The notes under the pieces: model-generated | What the model saw: the letters and a program-made list of their open reading frames with translations, nothing else | What the model was told of the DNA's origin: nothing | Databases searched by the model: none | Position numbers and translations under genes: made by a program | Source of the DNA: Agaricus subrufescens | Lineage: Eukaryota > Basidiomycota > Agaricomycetes > Agaricales > Agaricaceae | Direction of reading: 5' to 3' | Length of the DNA stretch: 64,000 bases | Assembly: GCA_029945375.1 (NCBI GenBank) | Contig: CM057063.1 | Span: 434,001-498,000, forward strand | In this document: piece after piece, positions 13,118 to 23,876 of the stretch | How the letters are laid out: each line of letters starts with the position of its first letter | How positions within the stretch are numbered: the first letter of the stretch is position 1

Positions 13118-13439
13118 CTCGGGAGTAATCAATATGCTTTTGATGTGAATGAAACAGGCATATAGATGGAGCATACTACTTTCACTGAAATGAATACTCT
13201 AATCCAATGATGCCATTAGCGAACTCAGGCAGCAGATGGGAGCTACGAAGGAAGATTATCACGGTACACTTTTCCGGTATCAACCAGACAAGCAGGGAAA
13301 CCACTTGAATTCCTACCAAAGACCGCGTCTATAAAAATAATTCATAAAACAAAAAGACGTACAAAGAGCGACAGCAAAAGAGAAAACTCCCGAAAAATTT
13401 GTCGATCATACTATCTTCACGCCCTTCTTCAAATAATGA

Positions 13440-13683
13440 GTATATCCTGTTGCCAAGCCTCACCAGTCCTAAACTTTCCCTCGGCCTATCCTGCCCTGGA
13501 TGATCTTAGGACATTACCCCTTTGAGCCGCCAAAAACACCGGATCAAAATGTCCCTGTATCTCCATCTCACTGCCGGCGCTGCCGCCCCGATAAAAAAAA
13601 AAGTCGTTGCACAAGTTTCCTATATATAGACAATTTCCGACCATTATGTGCTGAACAGTAAATTTGAACAGTAGAGGAAGCAC
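13440..13683 (-). pseudogene. decayed copy of the last exon of the CPSF6-like gene
   Basis: Read on the minus strand, this stretch gives IQGHFDPVFL, then an in-frame stop, then AEGKFRTGE. The intact last exon of the CPSF6-like gene at 18927-19078 gives [10 protein letters not shown] followed by [11 protein letters not shown]. At DNA level the shared pieces include CGGATCAAAATG-like and CCTCGGCC(C/T)(A/G)TCCTG-like runs in the same order and spacing. The copy is frameshifted and has a stop, so it is not coding. It lies between family copies A and B. Confidence 0.75.
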
Positions 13684-13915
13684 GAGAAGAAAATCACACC
13701 GAGACTCCTATGATACACACCCCTCGGTACCGGTGATCCGCAAGTGTGTTAAATTGAGTGTCAGCTGAACAAAGAGTCTTGAGCCTGAAAGGGTAAGAAG
13801 CACTCCCATATCTCAGGCACTCGAAATTCTGATCAGTGCTTCCGAAATAGGAGATAAACTTAAGTCCGTACTCTATAGGTATCCGATTACTGTCTTTCTT
13901 CCTGTGAAGGTCTAC

Positions 13916-15123
13916 ATGTCGCCCTACGTTAGAAAACGGCTTCATGAAGCCAACTTAAAGAGGCTTTTGGCGACACTAACACCAGACTTCATGGCGCAAG
14001 ATCAATACGTGGTAATTTTCTCGGAAACTGTCATCTCCAATCCTAATTTCACCTCTAGCAACAAATAGGTGAATCAGTCAAGACAAGACTTGATGTCGAC
14101 AAGCAATGGAGGAAACAGTCTCATCGACATTTATCGAGGGAGGTAATGCTTAATCATGCTATTTGTATTATTTGAACATTCCTGATCGATGTCGCTTTGG
14201 CTATGTCATACAGTTAAAGAACTTATTCCCTGATGTAAGGGTTGATCCAGACATCGAACAAACATCGTTGAGTCTTGCACAAGCTATATTCGCTTGTCGT
14301 AGAATGCAGCGTCAAAAACGCATTCGAAGGCAAATAGTCAGGAAAGCAAAACAAGTCAAAGTGAGTCTCCGTTAATCTGACTGTTATATGTTGTTGGATG
14401 AGATTACCTTATCCCTAGAACGAAGTTAATGCAGTGGCGGTGATGGAGCCAGGGTCGAAGCTTCCTGCTGTAACCCGCCAGCGACAGGCTCAATCAGATG
14501 TGGGCCCAAGTATCATTACAACTCTACCTCGATCTGTGGAACCTTCGATGGGCACATCCTTCATTGCGTCGACCTATATGGAGCGAGTTCTGAGATATAA
14601 TGAAGAAAAAAATATACAGCGTCGGCCACCCGAGAAGGATAGTCCTCAAACACCGGAATCAAATCTAAATCTAGGCCGCACCAGGCGACGTACACGCCTT
14701 TCATTAGCCACACCCCCTAATTCATTATTCACTGCAACTCAAAGCACATCAGCTAGCACCCTCAGAAATCATTGTCATAACAGTACTCCCGCGTCGGACG
14801 TAAATGTACCAACACCCCCAGCGACTGCCGCCGATTCCGAAAGCCACTCTCATGTTGGTGATAATGATGGTGGGATCAGGGAAGTAAAATCATTCCTTGA
14901 AACCTGCAGACCGTCCATGGTACACCATTTTGATTCGTTCATCGAAGCTGGAGTGAAAAATGCGGAATACCTTAAAGCGGTTGACCGCCTTTGCGTGTCG
15001 GACCCCGATGCATTGTCGTCGGTCTTGGCATCCGGTGACCTCAGCAGGATCGATTCCATTCTCCTTCGGAATAATTTGCACAGATGGGTGGAAGAGAGAA
15101 GTGCGAATAATGAAGTAGCTTAG
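13916..15123 (+). CDS. 'FLxxCxPxM' family member B, tandem copy of A
   Basis: Four exons (13916-14011, 14059-14142, 14214-14360, 14419-15123) join at phase 0 and encode 343 residues. Exons 1 and 2 have exactly the lengths of those in A (32 and 28 codons). Exon 1 runs MSPYVRKRLHEANL to LTPDFMAQDQYV. Exon 2 has GESVKTRL and WRKQSHRHLSRE. Exon 3 opens LKNLFPDV and carries a basic helix, CRRMQRQKRIRRQ. Exon 4 begins EPGSKLPAVTRQRQ, passes through a Ser/Thr linker and ends REVKSFLETCRPSMVHHFDSF, then GVKNAEYLKAV and RIDSILLRNNLHRWVEERS. Divergence from A is substantial outside the conserved blocks, yet no stop or frameshift is present. Both copies therefore look maintained and probably functional. 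No molecular function is known. Confidence 0.82.
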
Positions 15124-15618
15124 TGCAGCATTTTAGTGTGGGCAACTCAATCCTCGCTCTACCTATATCAACCAGACCAGAAACAGCATTCGTATCAGAC
15201 ACGGAAATTTCGATAGGGAAATAGAAAAAAATAATTCCTACTCTCAACGATGTAGTGTTAAGCACTGAAGTATTAGAGTTTGAGTTCTAGAATTCGGCAA
15301 AAGCGGCTGTCTAATTCTAATTCTGCAGCAATACGGTCTTTCCGGATTGCCAACGAAATGGAAATTGAGGATCGACAATATGTCTAGTATGTAAAGCACA
15401 CCAATGTTACATTAAAACAATTTGGGCCAATCAAAGTACAGCTATGTGCATAGTATCATAGAGTACTCAGCATAGGGCAGTGATACGTCGAGTCGAAGAT
15501 AGAGAACCGCAAGTGTTCTAGCTACGTGGGCATGGACATGGTCTCTCAGACAGCCATTTATTCGGATCAGCGTGTTCTCCGGTACAAGTGCTGATATTCC
15601 AGTTAGTATTCTGTGTCT
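15124..15618. other. intergenic between converging genes
   Basis: This is a 495-base gap between the 3' ends of copy B and the DUF4112 gene. Nothing recognisable is present. Confidence 0.5.
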
Positions 15619-16391
15619 TTAATGCTTTTCCGGATCGGGGGATATCCGGCGTGTAGAGGGTCCATCGACCTTTAACTTCTCTTCCTCCCGAGCGCTAGTG
15701 TCCGAAGGCGTATTCGTGATAGGAGCCGAGTCCGAAGTGACTTGACCAGCTTTCTTCTGACTTCTCTTGAACCACGTTCCTCTCTTCCGCCCACCACGCG
15801 CCGAATTGGAAGACCGCTCATCCTCCTCACGAATGAGCCGCAGCGCTTCCTCGCCTCGTCGCCTCATATACTCCTCCAGTAACGCGGCGTTACGGGTATT
15901 GGGTTTATAAACACCGACACAGATATCCCCAAGGGCTGGTACCATTCCGACACCAGTACTGATCAAGTTATGTTTGATCATCGCACGGAAGAGTGATGCC
16001 GGGATATCTGCTTGTTCAGCTTTTTTGACTACAAGATAGTGGCTAACAGCTAAATTCGCAACGTCCCCAACGAAGGGAACGGTTCCGATGACGAAGGTCC
16101 AACCGAATTTTAAACCGCCGATTTGAAAGCTTTTATCAAGGATATGAGCTCTCCGTTGCACGGTTCGGAGAATAGCGGCATCCCGTTGTGATAACCCTGG
16201 AGGAAGAGGACGCTAGATATATACAATTAATGAGTGAAACTGACTTGTAGGCGGAGTGTAATATCATCACAAACCTTCCTTTTCTTTTGTTTTCCTCTGT
16301 CATTGGTATAGGTTTCGTAGTAAGGATCAGCAGGGGCAAGTTTATTTGTCAAAAGCTTTTTCGTTGCTGCTCTGCTGATGGCGTTAGTCAT
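15619..16391 (-). CDS. DUF4112 membrane-associated protein
   Basis: Two exons (16391-16275 and 16212-15619) give 236 residues. The start MTNAISRAATKKLL was chosen over a longer upstream frame because family members begin with a short amphipathic helix at this point. DPYYETYTNDRGKQKKRK leads into RPLPPGLSQRDAAILRTVQRRAH, the conserved opening of DUF4112. Two hydrophobic stretches follow, around FGWTFVIGTVPFVGDVANLA and FRAMIKHNLISTGVGMVPALG. Each holds the P-x-x-GD type turn (FVGD, ALGD) expected of re-entrant or membrane-inserting hairpins. The C-terminal third is Arg/Lys/Glu-rich and disordered. DUF4112 proteins occur in fungi, bacteria and archaea, and their role is not established. Confidence 0.88.
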
Positions 16392-16785
16392 ATAAGCGAA
16401 AGTATGGGGTATTAATGAGGAGAGGGAGTAAGGGGAGAGGAGGTAATGGGCTTCAGGGGTTACATTATGAGGATTTGTGAACTTAAGTTCGCCCAAAATA
16501 CACAGCCGGTGGCAGTGGACTGACGTCATAGCACTGTCACTGCTACGTTAGATTGTTTTTCCGATTCAACGACGCAGCACTACGTTGGACCGGCCTCATC
16601 ATTATCTCTCCCGGGTGGCTATACCCGCTTCTTCGGCTGTGCATTATTCCACCCCATTCCACATTGTTCCATACTTCGCCACTCTATGATCAGTGATGGT
16701 CCACTCATGAAATTAACAGTAGGAACAAACCCAAAATATTGTGGTCATGGTTAATGACGTTTTAAAACCGTACAATGATCGTGTC
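16392..16785. other. short intergenic region upstream of the DUF4112 gene
   Basis: It lies between the DUF4112 start and the 3' end of family member F. No exon or repeat is seen. Confidence 0.5.
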
Positions 16786-17985
16786 CTACGATCTAACATT
16801 AAAATACTGCTTGAAATGCTTGATCAAAAGTTTGATATCCATCTCCGTTGGGCCAGAATCGCAGAACATCGTTGAAGTCCCCATCCCTCTAAGAAACTGC
16901 TCAATCTCTTCAGCCGGCCATCCTGCTATCACCGAGAGATATTGTCGGTTACGAATTCCAGAATCCATGAATGTGTTGAGTAGATATCGCATATCGGGGA
17001 AGCAATTTTTGAGGAAATCGTCAACTTCATTTATACGATACTTTGGTGAGGTAGTAGAATCAATTGGTGGAGGTATCCAGGGGGTAGAGCAAACAATCGA
17101 GGGAAAGGACTGGGTTATAGCCCGTTTCTGTTTCATGGCAGGAAACAAAGTCGGGGAAATCGTTTCCTGGACGATCACCTTAGACTTAAGCACGGATGCG
17201 TGATAGTGACCCTTACAATTGCGTCAGATGTATGATATTTTCTCCCTTGCCTTTGGTTTCAGCTTACCTTGTCACGCCTGGTCAGGCACTCCTCCCGACC
17301 ACTCTTGGCAGAAACAGCTGAGGGCTCAACGGAATGCTTCGGTCTTGCTCGCGGGAGAGTACCGTGACGGCGAATCAACTGGTGATTGATTCCCTGATCT
17401 CGTAAATTATGTCTTCGGTATTTGAAGACGAAATAGTCCATAGCAAACCGTTGAATAGCACAATGATTTGCTGTATGTTTGATAAAACCAACAGGTTTAG
17501 CGGTGCAGATCTTAGAAAGCAAAAACACTCAATTCGTTATCTTTCAGAACCGAAAAATACTGAGAGTTGACTTACTTTACGATGAGGTATATATTTGATA
17601 CCAGGATCCTGTTCCTTGTACGTATGTTGACGATCAAAATGCGTGTCAACCAACAATTTCACCGAACGCTATAACAAAAGAATTTGATAACGAATTCAAA
17701 GCTTGCCGGCAGAATCGGATACTCTTACCTTGAGGACCCTACCAATGTCAGCATTAAACTTGGTAGGAATCGCCTGCGAAAAAACCTGCCCACCCCGTTA
17801 GAAAATGAGTGAATAGCGTGTCACAGAAACGAATTCTACCTTGTCTTTCTTAACCACTAGAGAAGTCCACAAGTCAGGTGTCCAGGGCTAGGCAAAAAGA
17901 AAACTTGAAGACTCACTTGCAACTTTAGTAGCAATTCGGTGACAAAGAAACTAAGGGCGGTATTGCGACGGATGCAGACAGGCAT
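16786..17985 (-). CDS. 'FLxxCxPxM' family member F
   Basis: Six exons on the minus strand join at phase 0: 17985-17917, 17887-17840, 17773-17729, 17668-17576, 17510-17268 and 17211-16786. They give 307 residues. The fourth exon is exactly 31 codons and begins RSVKLLVDTHFDRQHTYKEQ, lining up with the 31-codon exons of C, D and E. The fifth exon has the basic helix IQRFAMDYFVFKYRRHNLRDQ. The last exon ends with the clearest C-terminal module: NEVDDFLKNCFPDMRYLLNTF, GIRNRQYLSVI and TEMDIKLLIKHFKQYF. The start is uncertain because an in-frame Met at 18045 would extend the first exon. No named domain is recognised. The repeated MD-x-x-x-L-x-x-HF-x-x-YF ending links it to C. Confidence 0.75.
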
Positions 17986-18045
17986 GGTATATCTTATATG
18001 AAGCATGATAATGATGAGAACCTGAAAAGCCAGGAACCTGCTCAT

Positions 18046-18926
18046 CGGGAAAAGAATCCTAAGACTCGTGACTAGAAGGGTTCATCCATTGTCTCTTCAA
18101 ATCCAGGTCCAGAAATTCCCTTAGCAAACTTAGAACCTTCCGAGCAGACAGTCTGGAAAGTCGTCAATTTACCTACTGAATTTGCTTCTAAGCCCTTGTC
18201 TGATATGCTTTCTTCTGCATCATCCTCGATCAAAGCCTACTAGTCACCGAAAACGGGAATCACGGTATTACCGCACGTTGAAAGTCACCAGCGATAGATG
18301 ACCACACCGAGAGCAAGCACTGTAAGATGAACAACTACGGGTATCGTATGGAAAAGAAAGAAGGGCTAACAAAACTAACACCCATACAGCCCTCTAGTAC
18401 CCAAAGTATGCCGTATATATACTTCTTCTAATGTACCGAGCTGCTGTATCTTCTATCGTAAACTATTATTATTCCTTCCTCGGCCTTACTCTACCACATC
18501 TCTCTCCACGTTGTCACATTTCCTGTCTTCTATTACCTTTCCTCTACTCCACTGCCCTCCACCCTTATTCGCTTTCTGAGGAACCGATCGTCTCCTTATC
18601 CACAAGGAAAGATAAATGTTCACAAAATATTGTATCACAAAGAGAGAATAATATGCGTATGCACAAGATGATAGAAACTGAAAGGGAACGGAGGTGCTGA
18701 TGTTTACTATGTCAAAAGCTATGTATCATCTGTGTCTTATCAGTAGCGTTGTAAGCTAACCTCCATTGGCATCGACGACAAAAAAAAACACTTTGTATTT
18801 CCTACCCAAATTAATCGTTCCAGCAAAGAAAAAAAATATAACAAGACAGAGTACAAAGAATAACGCAAATGAAAACTTCGTCAACCCCCAACCCCTCTCC
18901 TTCACCAACGGCAAAAAACAAAGCTC
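18046..18926. other. intergenic, no supported gene
   Basis: The right third is A-rich on the plus strand and is probably the 3' untranslated region of the minus-strand CPSF6-like gene. Nothing else is recognisable. Confidence 0.5.
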
Positions 18927-20874
18927 CTACTGTCCCTCGGCACTCCTAAACCTCTTCCTCGGCCCGTCCTGTCCATGATGCCCATTACCCCCCTGACCCA
19001 TAAACGCCGGATTAAAATGCCCCTGCATCCCCCCACCACCATTACCACCGCCACCACCCCTCCCCATCTGCGTCCCACCTACACTCCCTCAAATCATCAA
19101 ATACAATTTTGTTTTTGTGATCGTCAATTCCCAACCATCGCATATTGTTCAAACATTCATTTTTTTTCATCGTCGACATTTTTCACCGGAGCAATGATTT
19201 CGCAAGACAAACACGAATAAGTGCGCAGATTTTTTTTTTCGGTAAAACGGGACAGAATAAAATGCAAGCGAGTGAGGGGGCAGGCAAGGTGAGGACGGGA
19301 CAGCGATATATAAGAAAAACAGACAAGTAAGTCAGGGACCTGCAGACACACACACAACGGAGAAGAAAAAAAATGAAAAATAAAAATACAAAGAGGAGAG
19401 GGGGGACTGAAAAACGGAAGCGACAACAATGATGAATAGTACCGTCGCACGAACACCCAAAAGGGAAAGAAAGGTAAACACGTAGCCCCAAACATTTTTT
19501 TTATAAAGAAAGCGACAATAAAAAAAAAAGAAAAAAAAATTAGAAATTCGTACCCATACCATTCATCATTCCCCCTCTTCCTCTCTGACCAGACATTCCC
19601 CGTCCACCAGTAAATCCTCCGCGACCCATAAACCCACCACCACCTCCCCCACCATTCATATTCATACCCGGCATACCCATTCCAGGCATCCCCATATTCA
19701 TCATCCCAGGCATACCCATGTTCATACCCATATTGGCCATTGGGTTCCCCATCATCCCGCCCCTCATCATACCCATATTACCCATAACGCCCCCGCCCCC
19801 ACCTCCACCACGGAAACCACTGGATCCACCACGACCCGCATTACCGCTACCAGTATTTTGCTGCACTTGACCGCGATTTTCCCGTGGAGGAGGTTCTATT
19901 CATAACAAAGCCTTAGCTTCTAAACGAACAACAGAATAGACGTTGTTTACCTTTCGGTAGCGTGCGGAACGGGTTACCTTGAGACGAGCTCGTCAACGTC
20001 ACCGTCGCACGTCTGTTTTGGAATTCACTACAACCACCACCAACATCAACCACTGCATCGCGTACAAGCTAATACTACTCACTTGGTATCGAACCAATTC
20101 TTGAATGCCGCAGCAGCATTATGATCACGACATTCTACATATGCGATTCTATAAAGAAAAAAAAGAAAAGGACCAGAGTGTATATAAAATATACAACAGC
20201 TCGTGAGAGACGTGGCAAAACATGACTGTGGAATAATAACCGCACCCTTTACTCTTTCCATTAACCTTGTGTTCCGAGAACGTGATATCCTTGTGGTCAA
20301 TCGTTATCCCGAGATTCAAAGCCACCTGACGCAAATCCTCGTCCGTCGTCCACTACCAGTCAAAAAACACATACACACACAAAACCCAACGATTCAGCAT
20401 ACATTTTTATCAAGAAGTAACAAACAACACGAACCCATTGTAAATCGCCAACATACAACGCATCATGATTCTGTCCACCGGGATTCCCCATGGCCTGCAT
20501 ACCACCCATACTATTCCCACTATATGCGCTATGACTTCCACCAGAAGAAGACGAGCTCTGGAAAGAACGCGAAGCGGGGGGTTGGTTCATATGTTGATGC
20601 TGTTGTGCCTGGTCCGAATCATCTTCACGTGGTCGTTTATCACCCGTGGCAGGTTCAACCTGAGAAGTCACCGTCGAAACTTTCTCTCCTTCTAAAGGAT
20701 AGTCCTCAAAAGCTTCAAGCTCCTGGTAAAAAACAGATACAGGAAAAACATCATCAATCGCGACAACAATGCCTAAAAACCAATTCTACGCACTTCATCC
20801 TGGTGCTGTTGACCCGGCTGAAAGGTCTCTTCCTCGCCATAGATATCAAAATCGCCTTCTACTTCGGTTGTCAT
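18927..20874 (-). CDS. CPSF6/CFIm68-like RRM protein of mRNA 3'-end processing
   Basis: The preferred model has seven exons: 20874-20794, 20722-20435, 20352-20246, 20148-20083, 20027-19951, 19895-19554 and 19078-18927, giving 370 residues. The N-terminus is acidic ([13 protein letters not shown]). One RNA-recognition motif follows, with RNP2 [15 protein letters not shown] and RNP1-type KSKGIAYVEC, then [17 protein letters not shown]. The C-terminal half is a Gly/Met/Asn-rich low-complexity tail with many MGM and GMP repeats. It ends [10 protein letters not shown] and [12 protein letters not shown], a tail typical of fungal CPSF6-like proteins. The donor at 19553 sits inside a frame that otherwise reads through to a stop at 19540-19542. 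Retaining the last intron would give 324 residues ending NGMGTNF. CPSF6 binds CFIm25 and UGUA elements and influences poly(A) site choice. Confidence 0.88.
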
Positions 20875-21486
20875 ATTTTGAAAAATTACGTTGAGGGGAT
20901 CTTCAAGGAAGAATTGAGAGCAATGCACTTATAACGAGCAGAATTTCTAGGGGAGGAGGCAGGCAGTTCAGACACTTCCACTCGAAGGTTTTTTCAAGAA
21001 GAGAGGATGAGAATATTTTTGCTCTGCAAGTAAAGAACCACAAACACGTATTTGAGTAATCGACGACAATGGAAAGGGCAGATGAGAGGGGGGGGACACA
21101 AAAGGATGCAAAAAAGAGGACAGGCAATACGCATGGTGTTATAGAGACCCCATTTTTCCATCAATACAGACGCATCCGTTAAACAAACGACCCAAAGTCT
21201 GAATAGGCAAAACTCAGTGCAGAAGAGGAATGGGGGATCTTACAGGTGCAAAGGTATGTTACAGAGGGATACAGGGGGTTCAGGGGACACAGACAACAGG
21301 GGACGAAGAAACAGAAACGGTACGAGCCAGAACGGGGTGGTGGTGGTCGCTAAGAAGGAAGGTGCTGATGATCGTCGAACCCAGTATTTGTATGTCCACT
21401 ATTTGCTCTTATTTGCGCGCATATACACAAATACTCATCCAGAGTCAACGAACACACTAGCATATATGATTACAACTGCCGGCCTC
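20875..21486. other. promoter side of the CPSF6-like gene
   Basis: This 612-base gap lies between the CPSF6-like start and the 3' end of the DENN gene, both on the minus strand. No exon is found. Confidence 0.5.
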
Positions 21487-23755
21487 TCACGACAGGGTCG
21501 GCGTAGTAGTGAGATTAACAGGCGTATTTAGAATAGTCTGGACAATCGTCTCCTGATGGGCAAGCCACACTCCGAAACTCGGCGATTTCAGCCACCTGGT
21601 GCGGTGGAGAACCATCAGCTACGGGGGATCAACTTCAGGCCCTAACAGCACGTACCTTTCATAAAACTGCACACGCTTGGCAGCCGACTTGAAAGGCAAA
21701 GTGCAGCCATGTGCCTTGAGCGAAACGAAAAAGCTTGTGTGACTAAATGGTTTAAGACGGAGGCATTCCTTCGAGGATCGGGCTGTGGCCACCTCGTGGG
21801 GTGAGGGTATCAAAGTATTGAGGTATCTTGCAAGTGGAGCAATTAGATCAGCAGTGCGAGAACAAAAATGACGACGAAGAGCGAAAGACGCGCGAAGCTC
21901 TACATTTTGGTGGTTAGGTAAAACATCTGAACAGAAGTAGCACACACCCACTTTGTCGGTCGTTCCCTCGGGCAGCCAATTCTAGTTCTTTCAGCAACGT
22001 GTGGTCTTTAGATATATATCGTTTGTGGGTTTTTGTTTTCCATCCGGGAGCAGGACAAGCAGAGCATGCATTCGCGCCTGTTGGAGGTCCGGCCGAGGAC
22101 CGCACAGCAGGCGACCTAGATGTTTGTCAGTTACTTGTGAAATCACCAGTTCCACACATACCCCCTTCGAGTCCCTAAACTAAGTACATGTGGCCAATGG
22201 GAACATGACTTTTCGAAGAAAGGGTTCGTAACTCCAAGGATCAATCCTGCCTTGGGGGGTAACCTGTTCACCAGCGTCGCATGATCGCTATCTTGCAGCG
22301 TAAAATACGGCCGTATGTCGCCTGCAAGGGGAATCTTTACAACGTGGTCAAATCAACTACTTCCCAAGAAAAAGCTACCACTCACAGGCCGCAATAAGTC
22401 TCTTAACCACCATATCGCCTGACTTGTCTGTGCAGCAGATTGTCCAAAGACGAGTAACGGTTCGGACAGAACAAGGCACTCCCATATCGACCACAGGTTC
22501 GCCAGACACGCCTCAAACAGAAGCAACGGTGGCGGAAAGAATGGCGTAGAAGAGGCTAAAACCTAAAACACCATTTATCAATGAAAGCATAACCGAGGAC
22601 CGTAAATGACATACATGTAATTTCGGGTCATACTTTTCATTAAATGAAGACGTCTCCGTCAACTGAAATTGATCAATCGTATGCGGTATCTCCACATTAA
22701 TGACCGTCCCAAGAAAGCCCAGTTCCAGTGTTTCCCCTGGCTTGGGATCGGACCTGCTCTTCTCATGATTGGCCCGACGCAAAAAGACCTGGAAAGAGAA
22801 TCGTACCATGTAGCGATGTTATGACATGCTGCCTCTAGCATCGGTGAACCATGTTCGAGAAAAAGGGGGCCGAATATGTGTACGAGCGACGTAAAAAAAG
22901 CGGGGTACTGATGTTGGGTAAGAATGACAACAGATCGCTTAATGCAAGCAGAGTCAACCATTTGACGTACACAAACAGAGGAATTAATACCTGCAGATAT
23001 CCACGTTTTGAAGACTTGTCTCGTTTCTGTGTGAAGTGAGAAAACCCATAGATGCATCCATCCTTCGTAGGAGGTCGTTTAGTATCGTGTGTTGAAGAAA
23101 GCTGTTCGCGTAAACAAAAAGAATGACATTGGGACCCTTGATCAAATTGTGGAGAATCAGGGAACGCTGAAAAGGCACTGAATGGAGAATCAGCTCGAGC
23201 TCACGCTCGAAATATGACCGTCGTACATATTGCTCGCCTCTGAGGGTAAAAAGAACAGTGGTGGTACGACAGCGTCGACCACCGGCCCGTCATCGAGGTC
23301 GAATTCGACTACAAGGCAATCAATCCAAAAGAAGAGCCCAGTGTGGCAGCAGACATACCTATTGCGACACCCATAATCCACCTCCTCAATTTCTGAACTA
23401 CTCCCGGATCGAGGGAGATGCTGTTTACATCCACCACCGTCTTCCTTCGCTTCCCGTCGACCTGGTCCACTCTCGGCACAGAAAAGGACCTAGGAAGACC
23501 GGGGCGACCAGACTTCAGCCGCTCGGCGACCGAGAGCGAGGCCGTCATCACAGACGGAGACGAGGGCGAAGAAACCCTGTTGAGAGGCTGCCGGCTTCCG
23601 GGAGGGGTGATGTCGGCGAAACTGGCGCCAAAGCTCAGCGAGCTGGAGCTGGACGCGGCGAGACTGTGCTGGGAGCCCGGGGGGTCGAGATAGACAGAGG
23701 GCGCGAGGAGGTCGGAGATGTCAGCCTCGAGCGGCTCAGCGTCGGAGGGCTGCAT
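21487..23755 (-). CDS. DENN domain protein, DENND6/FAM116 type
   Basis: Ten exons join in phase: 23755-23359, 23308-23227, 23177-22991, 22937-22807, 22753-22615, 22562-22386, 22334-22162, 22115-21952, 21899-21656 and 21595-21487. They encode 600 residues. After a disordered Ser-rich N-terminus (about 115 residues), the DENN region runs from WIMGVAIVEFDLDDGPVV. It continues through AFSAFPDSPQFDQG, CIYGFSHFTQKRD, RGYLQ, LTQHQYPAFFTSLVHIFGPL, LELGFLGTVINVEIP and LWSIWECLVLSEPLLVFG to GVTNPFFEKSCSHWPHVLSLG. These blocks match the DENND6 (FAM116) subfamily, whose animal members activate Rab14 or related endosomal Rabs by exchanging GDP for GTP. The C-terminal KTKTHKRYISKDHTLLKELE block is also typical. 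It probably acts in endosomal or vesicle traffic. The conserved core is complete. Several introns are only 49-56 bases long. Confidence 0.93.
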
Positions 23756-23876
23756 GGGGCCAGGAGCTGAGTTATGTAATTGCCTTTCCGAGCCGTGCGT
23801 CCATCACCGGGGCCAACAGCAAAGTCGCAGGGCCATGAGCTCCAGTGAGTCTCCGGCGCCGTCTCTGTCCGCTGCC

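Noticed and set aside
11926..15123. Homeodomain mating-type genes as an explanation for A and B
   Set aside because: The basic helix recalls a DNA-binding helix, but the WFxNxR homeodomain signature is absent in all six members.
20203..20934. 243-codon plus-strand frame over the CPSF6-like gene
   Set aside because: It is antisense to RRM exons and introns and crosses their splice sites. The composition is that of reversed coding sequence.
23258..23770. Plus-strand frame of 170 codons over the DENN gene start
   Set aside because: Antisense shadow of the DENND6 exon 1, rich in Arg/Gly from reversed Ser/Pro codons.
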